DNA of 49,294 nt from Elusimicrobiota bacterium (GTDB lineage Bacteria; Elusimicrobiota; Elusimicrobia; UBA1565; UBA9628): positions 1 through 49,294 of the forward strand of contig JAUYSH010000106.1 of assembly GCA_030696455.1 (NCBI GenBank). Direction: 5' to 3'. The stretch's first letter is position 1. The number at the start of each line of letters is the position of its first letter. The notes below the pieces were generated by a model. That model did not search any database. It was not told the origin of the DNA and saw only the letters and a program-made list of their open reading frames with translations. The position numbers and the translations under genes were made by a program. Positions 6,077-16,923 of this stretch are shown here, piece after piece.

Positions 6077-7057
6077 ATGACCACCGAAACCGCCGCCGCG
6101 CCCGACCAGCAGAACACCTCCGATCTCGCCGCGCCGCTTTACGTGGCCTGGCAGATCACCAACGAGTGCAACCTCGCATGCCTCCACTGCATCGAGGAGA
6201 GCGGCCCGGGCAAGGCGTTCAAGGACGAATTGACCACGGAGCAGGCGATGGGCATCATCGACCAGCTCGTGAAGTCCGAGGTCCCTTACGTCTCCTTCTC
6301 CGGCGGCGAGCCCATGGTCCGGCCCGACTTCTTCCAGATGGTCGAGCGCATCACCAAGGGCGGCGTCGGCCTCAAGATCGAGACCAACGGCCACTACCTG
6401 ACGAAGGAGAATTGCCGGAAGCTCAAGGACCTCGGCGTGAAGGCGGTGCAGGTCTCCCTCGACGGCGCGACGCCCGCCTCGTTCAACAAGATGCGGGTGC
6501 ACGGACGGCTCGAGTCGGCCCTCGACGGCATCAAGAACCTGCGCGAGGCCGGCGTCCCGATCGAGATCAACTTCGTGCCCGCCAAGTTCAACATCAAGGA
6601 GATCGGCGCGGCCGTCGACCTCGCGCACTCCATCGGCGCCTACTCGTTCTACACCGGCAAGCTGATGTTCACCGGCAACGCCGTGCGCACCTGGGGCATC
6701 ACCGCCCCCGACGAGAACGACTACCCCGAGTTCTTCGCGACGCTCAAGGCCAAGTGCGACGAGTACATGGGCAAGATGCGCGTGTACTACCACGAGATGG
6801 GCCTGCTCGAGGAGCTGCGCTACCGCCTCGAGAACCCCGCCGCGCTGTTCATCATCCTGCCCAACGGCAAGGTCAAGCTGATCAACGCGCTCCCGTTCAC
6901 CTGCGGCGACCTGAAGACCGACACGCTCGGCGAGGTCTGGGCCCAGTTCCAGAACGCCTGGAAGAGCCCGCGCGTGTCCACCTTCATCGACCGCCTCGCC
7001 GAGGACCCCAACATCGTCTCCCGCCTGCACCAGTGGGAGGAGGTCGGCGGGAAATGA
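6077..7057 (+). CDS. Radical SAM enzyme A (SPASM-derived)
   Basis: A 326-residue radical SAM protein. The 4Fe-4S ligands are Cys31, Cys35 and Cys38 (CNLACLHC), with GGEP at 76-79 and an IETNG strand at 101-105. The C-terminus keeps the frame of a SPASM/twitch domain (LPNGKVKL at 261-268, then TLGEVW at 283-288), but only Cys276 (FTCGDL) remains of the auxiliary-cluster cysteines. It is therefore a PqqE/MftC-type peptide-modifying enzyme in layout that has probably lost its auxiliary clusters. Closest relatives in the window are enzymes B and C. The stop overlaps the UbiA start (ATGA). Confidence 0.9.
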   Translation: MTTETAAAPDQQNTSDLAAPLYVAWQITNECNLACLHCIEESGPGKAFKDELTTEQAMGIIDQLVKSEVPYVSFSGGEPMVRPDFFQMVERITKGGVGLKIETNGHYLTKENCRKLKDLGVKAVQVSLDGATPASFNKMRVHGRLESALDGIKNLREAGVPIEINFVPAKFNIKEIGAAVDLAHSIGAYSFYTGKLMFTGNAVRTWGITAPDENDYPEFFATLKAKCDEYMGKMRVYYHEMGLLEELRYRLENPAALFIILPNGKVKLINALPFTCGDLKTDTLGEVWAQFQNAWKSPRVSTFIDRLAEDPNIVSRLHQWEEVGGK

Positions 7058-7971
7058 CCGACGTCTTCGCCGCCCCGCACGCGCCGGCCGAGCAGACCTT
7101 CGTCATGAAGGTCGCCTCGGTCGTGCGGTACAGATTTTTTCTGTACGCGGGGCTGCTGCCGTACTTCCTGGGCGGGGCGTGGGCCTACGGCGTGGAAGGG
7201 GTTTTCAAGCCGGGCATCTTCCTGCTGGGTCTGTTCGGGATATTCCTGTCGGTCGTGGGCGTGGAGAGCTTCAACGAGTACTTCGACGCGAAGATGGGCA
7301 CCGACCGGGTGTTCAATCCCGACGCCGAGGAGTACATCCCCGAATGGATGTTCTCCCTCGGCGTGGGCGCCTTCGCCGTCGCCGCGGCCATCGGCTTCTA
7401 CCTCGCGTGGGAAGGAGGCTGGCCGATCGTGCTTTACACGTTGCTCGGCGGCGCGGCCGCCGTCTGGTACGTGGGCCCGCCCATCCGCTGGGTGTACCGG
7501 GGCTTGGGGGAGACCGTCATCGGATTGTCTTACGGGCCGTGGATGGTGCTCGGGTCTTTGCACCTTCATACGCACCAGTTCTCTTGGGGAGCTTTGCTCG
7601 CGTCGTTGGTGCCCGGACTGCTGATCACGGCGTTGGCGACCGTCAATAATATCCCCGATTTCCATCAAGATCGCCTCGTCGGAAAGAAAAATCTGGTGGT
7701 TCGTCTGGGACGAAAGAACGGAAGGGTGCTCTATCTGGGGCTTTCCGCGGCCGGCCTGCTCGTCATCCCGCTCGGAATCTTCCTCGGCATCTTCCCCAAG
7801 CTGACCATCCTCGCGGCCTTGGCCGGAGCGCCCTTGTGGGTCATGAGCCTGCGCGCGGGCGCCGCCACGTGGGATACTCCACGACTCTTCATGCCCGCCA
7901 TCCGCTCCATCGTGCAGTGCTACGCGCTGACGACGGCGCTTTTCGCCGTCTTCGCGGCGGTGGGACGATGA
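7054..7971 (+). CDS. UbiA-family prenyltransferase
   Basis: A 305-residue integral membrane enzyme with about eight hydrophobic segments. The first Asp-rich motif is N74-E-Y-F-D78 with Asp84 (NEYFDAKMGTD); the second is DFHQD (202-206) in the setting ATVNNIPDFHQD, followed by GKKNLVVRLGR, as in MenA-type members. UbiA enzymes transfer a prenyl chain onto an aromatic ring or other polar acceptor at the membrane. It overlaps radical SAM genes on both sides by 4 bases (ATGA each), so it is an integral operon member. The acceptor is unknown; a peptide-derived tyrosine product is an inference from context. Ordinary MenA remains the main alternative. Codon use from about 7500 to 7740 is less GC-biased than the flanks. 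Confidence 0.9.
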   Translation: MTDVFAAPHAPAEQTFVMKVASVVRYRFFLYAGLLPYFLGGAWAYGVEGVFKPGIFLLGLFGIFLSVVGVESFNEYFDAKMGTDRVFNPDAEEYIPEWMFSLGVGAFAVAAAIGFYLAWEGGWPIVLYTLLGGAAAVWYVGPPIRWVYRGLGETVIGLSYGPWMVLGSLHLHTHQFSWGALLASLVPGLLITALATVNNIPDFHQDRLVGKKNLVVRLGRKNGRVLYLGLSAAGLLVIPLGIFLGIFPKLTILAALAGAPLWVMSLRAGAATWDTPRLFMPAIRSIVQCYALTTALFAVFAAVGR

Positions 7972-8927
7972 GGATCGAGGCGTTTTCGGCGCCGACCATG
8001 GTCACCTGGCAGCTCACGCGGGACTGCGACCTGGCGTGCCTCCACTGCTGCACCGACTCCGCCCCGGGCAAGGCCCTGCCGGGCGAGTTGACGCGGGCGC
8101 AGTCGCTCAACTTGGCTTCGCAGATCGTCCAAGCCGGCGTGCCGTACGCGATGATCGTCGGCGGGGAGCCGACGCTGGCGGCTCACTTCGCCGACGTTTG
8201 CAGGACTTTATCCGACGGCGGGGTGCTGCTCAAGATCGAGACGAACGGCAACGATTTCAACGTCGATGCGGTGAAAGGACTCGGCATACGGTCCGTCCAG
8301 ATCTCGATCGACGGCGCATCACAAGCGGTCTATGGGCGCCAACGGATCAACGGAATCCTGGACAAAGCGATAGCGGCTTGTCACGCCGTCGTGGCCGCGG
8401 GCTTGCCTCTCGAGATCACCTTCGCCCCGACGCGCTTGAATATTTTCGAGGCCGAGGCGGTGATCGACCTCGCCGCCAAGCTCGGCGCGTTCCGGTTCAA
8501 CACCGGCCAGCTCATGCGCCTGGGTACCGCGGCCAAGCTGTGGGACAGGCTCGAGCCCTCCAAGGCCGAGTACGCGTCCTTCCTCCAGGTCCTGGAGCGC
8601 AAGGAGCGCGAGTACGCGGGCAAAATGGAGCTGTGCTACAAGCCCTTCTCGCTGGAGGAGGAAATGGCGCACCGGGCTTTTCAGCCTTCGGGCACATTAT
8701 TGGTACTTCCCGACGGGCGCGTGAAGGTGGCGGCACCCCTGCCCTTTACATGCGCCGACCTCAAATCGCAGACTTTCCTCGAAGCGTGGGAGCTGTATAA
8801 AAAAGCCTGGGCCCAGCCGCGCGTGCGGGCCGCCTTGAAGGACCTGGCCGAGGACCCGGCGGCGTCCTCCCGGGCGAACCAGTGGGTCGCGCTGTATGAA
8901 TCTGAAGATATGCCGGTCGTGGTCTGA
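7968..8927 (+). CDS. Radical SAM enzyme B (SPASM-derived)
   Basis: A 319-residue paralogue of enzymes A and C. Cluster ligands are Cys20, Cys24 and Cys27 (CDLACLHC) followed by an extra Cys28; GGEP is at 65-68 and KIETNGNDF near 89. The C-terminal twitch frame is LPDGRVKV with Cys262 (FTCADL), again without other auxiliary-cluster cysteines. The start ATG overlaps the UbiA stop. It ends 18 bases before the peptide gene. Residues after 300 (QWVALYESEDMPVVV) form a short tail absent from enzyme A. Expected to act on the 39-residue peptide or its product; the reaction cannot be predicted from sequence. Confidence 0.9.
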   Translation: MRIEAFSAPTMVTWQLTRDCDLACLHCCTDSAPGKALPGELTRAQSLNLASQIVQAGVPYAMIVGGEPTLAAHFADVCRTLSDGGVLLKIETNGNDFNVDAVKGLGIRSVQISIDGASQAVYGRQRINGILDKAIAACHAVVAAGLPLEITFAPTRLNIFEAEAVIDLAAKLGAFRFNTGQLMRLGTAAKLWDRLEPSKAEYASFLQVLERKEREYAGKMELCYKPFSLEEEMAHRAFQPSGTLLVLPDGRVKVAAPLPFTCADLKSQTFLEAWELYKKAWAQPRVRAALKDLAEDPAASSRANQWVALYESEDMPVVV

Positions 8928-8945
8928 CCGGCAAACAGGAGTAAC

Positions 8946-9065
8946 ATGAACGACCAGAAAACCGTGACGGATGCCAAGGCCGAGCCGAAGCTCGCTTGGG
9001 AGACGCCCTCTCTTGAGGAAGTTTCCGAGCGCGTGATGGCCCAGCCCTACATCCGCTTCACCTGA
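8946..9065 (+). CDS. PqqA-like precursor peptide (39 aa)
   Basis: A 39-residue peptide with its own ribosome binding site AGGAG (8937-8941), while most neighbours are coupled by overlap, suggesting higher expression. The first 15 residues are polar (Lys/Asp/Glu). From Trp18 on, the sequence W-E-T-P-S-L-E-E-V ... P-Y-I-R-F-T aligns without gaps to Klebsiella PqqA: Trp18 with its Trp2, Pro21 with Pro5, Glu25 with Asp9, Tyr35 with Tyr19, Ile36 with Ile20. The PqqA Glu15 that is cross-linked to Tyr19 corresponds to Met31. WxxPxLEE is typical of leaders bound by PqqD domains. The stop overlaps the ATG of enzyme C (TGATG). The alignment is short and made by eye, so homology with PqqA is plausible rather than proven. 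Confidence 0.78.
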   Translation: MNDQKTVTDAKAEPKLAWETPSLEEVSERVMAQPYIRFT

Positions 9066-10030
9066 TGGACCGGAGAGGGGCGTCCGTGGGCGACTACGGC
9101 GCCCCTCTCTTTCTTGCCTGGCAGCTGAGCAACCGCTGCACGGGGATGTGCCTGCATTGCTGCGAGGAGTCGGGGCCGGACAAGGCCTGGCCCGACGAGA
9201 TGACGCGCGAGCAAGCGCTGTCTTTAACCCGCCAAATCGTCGAGAACGGCGTCGCCTACGTCGCCTTCGGCGGGGGGGAGCCCATGGGTTCGCCTTGGGC
9301 CATCGAGATCTTCGAGATGCTCACGAAAGGGGGCGTCGAAATCAAGATCGAGACGAACGGTCTCGATCTTGACGACGCGGCCTGCGACAAGCTGAAGGAT
9401 TTAAAAATAGCGTGTGTCCAGATCTCGATCGACGGCGCCACCGGGGAAATCCACGAAAGGCTCCGGCCGGGCTCTGGTTACGCCCCCGCTTGGGCGGCGA
9501 TCGACCGGCTTGTTGAGCGCGGGCTTGAACCTGAACTCGTATTCATCCCGACAAAGATAAACGTCCAGGACGCGGTCGCCGTTTATGAACAGGCCGCCGC
9601 TCGCGGCGTTCGGACCTTCGTCACCGGTCCCATGATGCGCCTCGGCCGCGCCGCTTACGCGTGGGACTCCTTGGCCTGCAGCGACGAGGATTGGAAGGAA
9701 GCGGTCATGAATCTTAAGATCGCGGCCGCCGCCCTGAAAGGGCCCAAGCTCGCGATCTACCCGTGGGGCATCCAGCAGGAGATGGTGACCCGCGCCGAGA
9801 GCCCGCAATCGATGGTGCTCGTGGTGCCCAACGGCCGCGCCAAGCTCCTGAACGCCCTTCCGTTCGCGGTGGCCGATCTTAAAACGGAAAGTCTCGCCTC
9901 CGCTTGGCCCAAGGTCGGCGCCGCCTGGAAGTCGAAGGAAGTGCAGGACTTCGTGCGCCGCGCCCAGACCGAGACCGACCTCCTCAAGCACGCCAACGAG
10001 TGCTGGGACCTGGCCGTTCCCTTCGCCTGA
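9065..10030 (+). CDS. Radical SAM enzyme C (SPASM-derived)
   Basis: A 321-residue paralogue of enzymes A and B. Cys25, Cys29 and Cys32 (CTGMCLHC) bind the 4Fe-4S cluster; GGGEP is at 69-73 and EIKIETNG follows. The C-terminal frame VPNGRAKL is kept but the last conserved twitch Cys is gone (FAVADL instead of FTCGDL). A lone Cys near the end (NECWDL) is not in a SPASM position. The start codon overlaps the stop of the precursor peptide, so the two are translationally coupled, making this the enzyme most tightly tied to the peptide. Last gene of the operon. The codon use is less GC-biased than in typical genes nearby. Confidence 0.9.
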   Translation: MDRRGASVGDYGAPLFLAWQLSNRCTGMCLHCCEESGPDKAWPDEMTREQALSLTRQIVENGVAYVAFGGGEPMGSPWAIEIFEMLTKGGVEIKIETNGLDLDDAACDKLKDLKIACVQISIDGATGEIHERLRPGSGYAPAWAAIDRLVERGLEPELVFIPTKINVQDAVAVYEQAAARGVRTFVTGPMMRLGRAAYAWDSLACSDEDWKEAVMNLKIAAAALKGPKLAIYPWGIQQEMVTRAESPQSMVLVVPNGRAKLLNALPFAVADLKTESLASAWPKVGAAWKSKEVQDFVRRAQTETDLLKHANECWDLAVPFA

Positions 10031-10058
10031 AGGAAGGGAGGTATAGGGCTTCTTCCTT
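10030..10058 (+). terminator. Weak hairpin after the radical SAM operon
   Basis: AAGGAAG (10030-10036) pairs with CTTCCTT (10052-10058) around a 15-base loop, followed by only TCCC. It is the only candidate stop signal before the next promoter and is weak. Confidence 0.25.
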
Positions 10059-10082
10059 TCCCGCCCTGGGCCCTTGGACCCA

Positions 10083-10110
10083 TTCGACGAGGCCGTGCCG
10101 CGGTTACACT
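10083..10110 (+). promoter_or_regulatory. Leaderless promoter of the ClpP-fold gene
   Basis: TTCGAC (10083-10088), 16-base spacer, TACACT (10105-10110), then 7 bases to the ATG at 10118. The geometry equals that of several other genes in this window. Confidence 0.55.
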
Positions 10111-10117
10111 TTGGATC

Positions 10118-10801
10118 ATGAGAAAGACAACCTTCCCGCTCGGCGCGCTCGTGTTGGCGCTGTGCTTCGCCGGCCCCGCTGCGGCCGGGGTTTGGAGCAA
10201 GACCGGACCGAATACGCTGCTGTTCGAGGGCGTGATCCGGCTCGGCGATTACGACGGCTTCGCGCTCGTTTTCGGCCCGGCGATCCGGGAGATCGTCGTG
10301 AACTCGGAAGGCGGGGTTACGTCAGAGGCTATCCGCATCGGGCATGCCATCGCGGCCGGCGACATCAAGGTCACGGTCGTTGAAAAATGCCTTTCGTCCT
10401 GCGCGAACTACTTTTTCGTCGCCGGCCGCCGGCGCGAGATTCGAGGCGGGGTGGTCGGCTATCACGGCAACGTCGCGGCCTGTTTCACCGGGGCTTTCCG
10501 CGACAAGGTGATCGCAGGGTGGAAAGAGCGCTACAACATGAGCGAAGAGGATATCCGGCGCAACCTGGCCGAGATGGATCGAGAGATGTCCGAGGAGGCG
10601 CGTCTTCTCCGGATCATGGGCGTTTCCCAGGAGCTCTTCGATCGGACCTGCGTGGACGACAAGGGCATGGGCGACGGGGGCGAATACGCGTTTCTATTGC
10701 CCACGCGGCTCACTTTCGAGAAATACGGTCTTTGGGGGATCGTCGGCGAGCAGGACCCTGCCGTGATGAAGTCTCTTCCATGGGCCTATGTCCTGGATTA
10801 G
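10118..10801 (+). CDS. Exported ClpP/crotonase-fold protein (COG3904-like)
   Basis: A 227-residue protein with signal peptide MRKTTFPLGALVLALCFAGPAAAG. The mature part has the elements of a ClpP-like fold: IVVNSEGGVTSEAIRIG (oxyanion-type Gly-Gly at 65-66), KVTVVEKCLSSCANYFF (91-100) with candidate nucleophile Ser93 or Ser94, and GGVVGYHGN around a possible catalytic His. Such periplasmic proteins (COG3904) are related to signal peptide peptidase A and ClpP, but peptidase activity has rarely been shown. Cys91 and Cys95 flank the Ser pair and could form a disulfide. It overlaps the next gene by 14 bases. Whether it processes the peptide made upstream is unknown; it has its own promoter. Confidence 0.75.
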   Translation: MRKTTFPLGALVLALCFAGPAAAGVWSKTGPNTLLFEGVIRLGDYDGFALVFGPAIREIVVNSEGGVTSEAIRIGHAIAAGDIKVTVVEKCLSSCANYFFVAGRRREIRGGVVGYHGNVAACFTGAFRDKVIAGWKERYNMSEEDIRRNLAEMDREMSEEARLLRIMGVSQELFDRTCVDDKGMGDGGEYAFLLPTRLTFEKYGLWGIVGEQDPAVMKSLPWAYVLD

Positions 10802-12050
10802 CCCGCTGCGCGGAGGCCTCACGCTGCCGCTCGCGGGGCTGCTGCTGCTCGCGAGTTCGTTGTCTCATGCGCAGGTGCGCGCGATCGTGCCGGTCGCGCG
10901 CGGCCCCGTCGTCAACGCCATCAATCTCCAGCTCGCTCCGCTGACCGCGGCCTTGTCGGGGCCTGCCGCCTCCCCGGTGCTCGGCCTCACCGCCGCGTTC
11001 CAGGCCCAGGTCGCTCCCGCGCCCGCCGTGGCCGCGACGCCGGCCGCCTTCGCCGCCCGCTCCGCCGTGATCGCCGCCCTCGCCTCTCCCAAGACCGAGC
11101 TGCCCGCCCTCGTGAAGTCCCTGCGCGAGGCGGGGGGCAGGAAGGCGGAAAAGGCCGCCGCCTCGCTCGAGAAGATCGGCGAGGCGCTGTCCGCCGCGAA
11201 GCCCGGGGAGCGCAAGGCGCTCGCCGCCGAGGCCGCCGCCCTCAACGCCCGCTTCGACGGCGCCGCCGCCGCCCCCGGGGAGGCCGTGGACCTGTCGATC
11301 GTCCCGACCAACGACAAGGACGGCCTGTCCGCCAAGAAGGCCGGCCATAAGCTCAAGAAGGAGGTTCGCGACCTGAACGCGCTGGAGGACGTCCTGGCCG
11401 CGGCCAAGACGCAGGCCGTGCTGGTCGTCGTGCAGGGCATGGACACCGCCGGCAAGGACGGCGTGATCAAGCACGGCATGACCGGCCTCAACCCCGCTTT
11501 CGTGCGCGTCGCCGCATTTAAAAAACCCAGCGAAGCTGAGGCCGCCCAGGACTTCCTCGAGCGCATCCGGAAGGAGGTGCCCAAGCCGGGCGTCATCGGG
11601 GTCTTCAACCGCTCTCACTACGAGGATATCATCGTGCCCTCGGTGTGGGGCACCCACGACGCGAAGACCGTCGAGGAGCGCTACGCCCGCATCAACGCCT
11701 TCGAGCTCGAGCTGGCCCGCTCCGGCGTGAAGGTCGTGAAGATCTTCCTGCACGTGTCGAAGGATGTGCAGCGCGAGCGCCTGCAGGCCCGCATCGACCG
11801 GCCGGAGAAGAACTGGAAGTTCTCGGCGTCGGACCTGGAGACGCGCAAGCGCTGGGACGATCTGCAGAAGGCCTTCGGCGCCATCCTGGCGCGCACGAGC
11901 ACCTGGCACGCGCCGTGGAACGTGATCCCGGCCGACGACAAGCCCCGCCGCGACCTGGCCTTCACCCGGCTGCTGCGTAAGACCCTGGACCGGATGGGGC
12001 TGTCCTACCCGGCGTCGCCCGACCTGAAGGGCGTCAAGATCCCGAAGTAG
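10788..12050 (+). CDS. Polyphosphate kinase 2-like protein with export signal
   Basis: A 420-residue protein. Residues 1-28 are a Sec-type signal peptide ending SLSHA; residues 30-165 are rich in Ala, Pro and Lys/Glu helices. The PPK2 domain (about 165-410) has Walker A QGMDTAGKDG (216-225), the NRSHYED motif (274-280) and the lid-like RIDRPEKNWKFS. PPK2 enzymes move phosphate between polyphosphate and nucleotides and are normally cytoplasmic at about 230-300 residues, so the signal peptide plus 130-residue extension is odd. The start overlaps the preceding gene by 14 bases. Either polyphosphate is handled outside the membrane or the N-terminus serves another purpose; the catalytic motifs look intact. 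Confidence 0.87.
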   Translation: MSWISPLRGGLTLPLAGLLLLASSLSHAQVRAIVPVARGPVVNAINLQLAPLTAALSGPAASPVLGLTAAFQAQVAPAPAVAATPAAFAARSAVIAALASPKTELPALVKSLREAGGRKAEKAAASLEKIGEALSAAKPGERKALAAEAAALNARFDGAAAAPGEAVDLSIVPTNDKDGLSAKKAGHKLKKEVRDLNALEDVLAAAKTQAVLVVVQGMDTAGKDGVIKHGMTGLNPAFVRVAAFKKPSEAEAAQDFLERIRKEVPKPGVIGVFNRSHYEDIIVPSVWGTHDAKTVEERYARINAFELELARSGVKVVKIFLHVSKDVQRERLQARIDRPEKNWKFSASDLETRKRWDDLQKAFGAILARTSTWHAPWNVIPADDKPRRDLAFTRLLRKTLDRMGLSYPASPDLKGVKIPK

Positions 12051-12053
12051 CGC

Positions 12054-12509
12054 TCAGAACACCGACGCGGGGCCTTCCTTATCTCCGGGCTTCTTCTCCG
12101 CCGCGGGCTGCGCGCGCTCGATGAGCTGGGCCACCTCGATGTCGAGGCTCGCCCCGATGGCGGCGAGCCAGCGCAGGTCGTCGCGCTCGAAGAGCAGCGG
12201 CGGAGGGGACTTGCAGAACATCGTGCAGACCATCTCCACCTTCGCCTGGGCCGAGATCTCCCCGATCTTCGCGGCGACGGGGGCGATGCGCTTGATCATC
12301 GCGCGCATGTGGTCGGCCAGCTTGAGCGAGTATGGGGAGACCGCGTCGAGGGCGAAGCCGTGGTCCTTGAGGATCGCCCCGAAGGTGCCGGTGCGGTCGC
12401 CGATCTTCCACGACTCGTCCGGCTTGAGCCCGAGCTTGGCCTCGATGTCGGCGGCCGTCAAGGTCGCGCTCGTGATCCGCAGCCGGACGTTGGTGGTCTC
12501 TCTCTGCAT
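12054..12509 (-). CDS. DUF4279-like protein
   Basis: A 151-residue soluble protein. The opening NVRLRITSATLTAADIEAKLGLKPDESWKIGDR and the later GFALDAVSP resemble DUF4279, whose members begin with a strand, an E-x-T-or-A turn, and a GxKPDxxxxxGD turn. The function of that family is unknown. The last 20 residues are Lys/Glu-rich and probably disordered. It converges on the PPK2-like gene with a 3-base gap and no terminator. Its promoter (TTGACG-17-TACACT) ends 6 bases before the ATG, so the message is probably leaderless. Confidence 0.65.
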   Translation of the reverse strand: MQRETTNVRLRITSATLTAADIEAKLGLKPDESWKIGDRTGTFGAILKDHGFALDAVSPYSLKLADHMRAMIKRIAPVAAKIGEISAQAKVEMVCTMFCKSPPPLLFERDDLRWLAAIGASLDIEVAQLIERAQPAAEKKPGDKEGPASVF

Positions 12510-12515
12510 GACGCG

Positions 12516-12544
12516 AGTGTAGCCCCCGTCCGCCCGCCCGTCAA
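12516..12544 (-). promoter_or_regulatory. Leaderless promoter of the DUF4279-like gene
   Basis: On the minus strand TTGACG (12544-12539), 17-base spacer, TACACT (12521-12516), 6 bases to the ATG at 12509. Confidence 0.7.
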
Positions 12545-12551
12545 TAGGCGG

Positions 12552-16488
<3,937 letters not shown>

Positions 16489-16499
<11 letters not shown>

Positions 16500-16923
16500 G
16501 GAGCTCCTCCTTGAGCGCGATCATCTCGAGGGCGGCGAGCGCCGCCTCGTGGCCGCGGTCCATATTGCCTTTCGTACGCGCCATCGCCTGGCGCTCGTTG
16601 TTCGGCGTGATGACTCCGAGGATGACCGGGACGCGGGTGTCGAGCGAGATGCGGTGCAGGCTCTGCACCAGCGAGCGCGCGAGATGGTCGTTCTGGGGCG
16701 TCCGGCCTTTCATCACGCAGCCGAGTGCCACGACGGCCGAATAGAGGTTGGTCTTGGCGAGCTCCTGGGCGGCCCAGGGGATCTCCCAGCCGCCGGGGAC
16801 CTCGACGACCTTGAGCTGGGCGTCGGTCCAGCCCTCGGACTTGAAGGTCCTGAGGCAGCCGGCGAGCAGCCTCGAGGTGACCTCTTCGTTGAAACGCGAT
16901 TTGACGATGGCGACTCGCTTCAT
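16489..16923 (-). CDS. ribH: 6,7-dimethyl-8-ribityllumazine synthase
   Basis: A 144-residue subunit of the icosahedral or pentameric lumazine synthase, which condenses the pyrimidine and butanone intermediates of riboflavin synthesis. Typical elements are VAIVKSRFNEEVTSRLL, VPGGWEIPWAAQEL, ALGCVMKGRTPQNDHL (usual GAVIRGETPHFD) and NMDRGHEAALAALEM. The substitution of HFD by QND next to the active site is mildly unusual. It overlaps the ribBA stop by 4 bases. Confidence 0.95.

Noticed and set aside
4681-10030. Operon as a standard PQQ synthesis locus
   Set aside because: The peptide lacks the cross-linked Glu, no PqqB or PqqC is present, and a prenyl synthase and UbiA are included.
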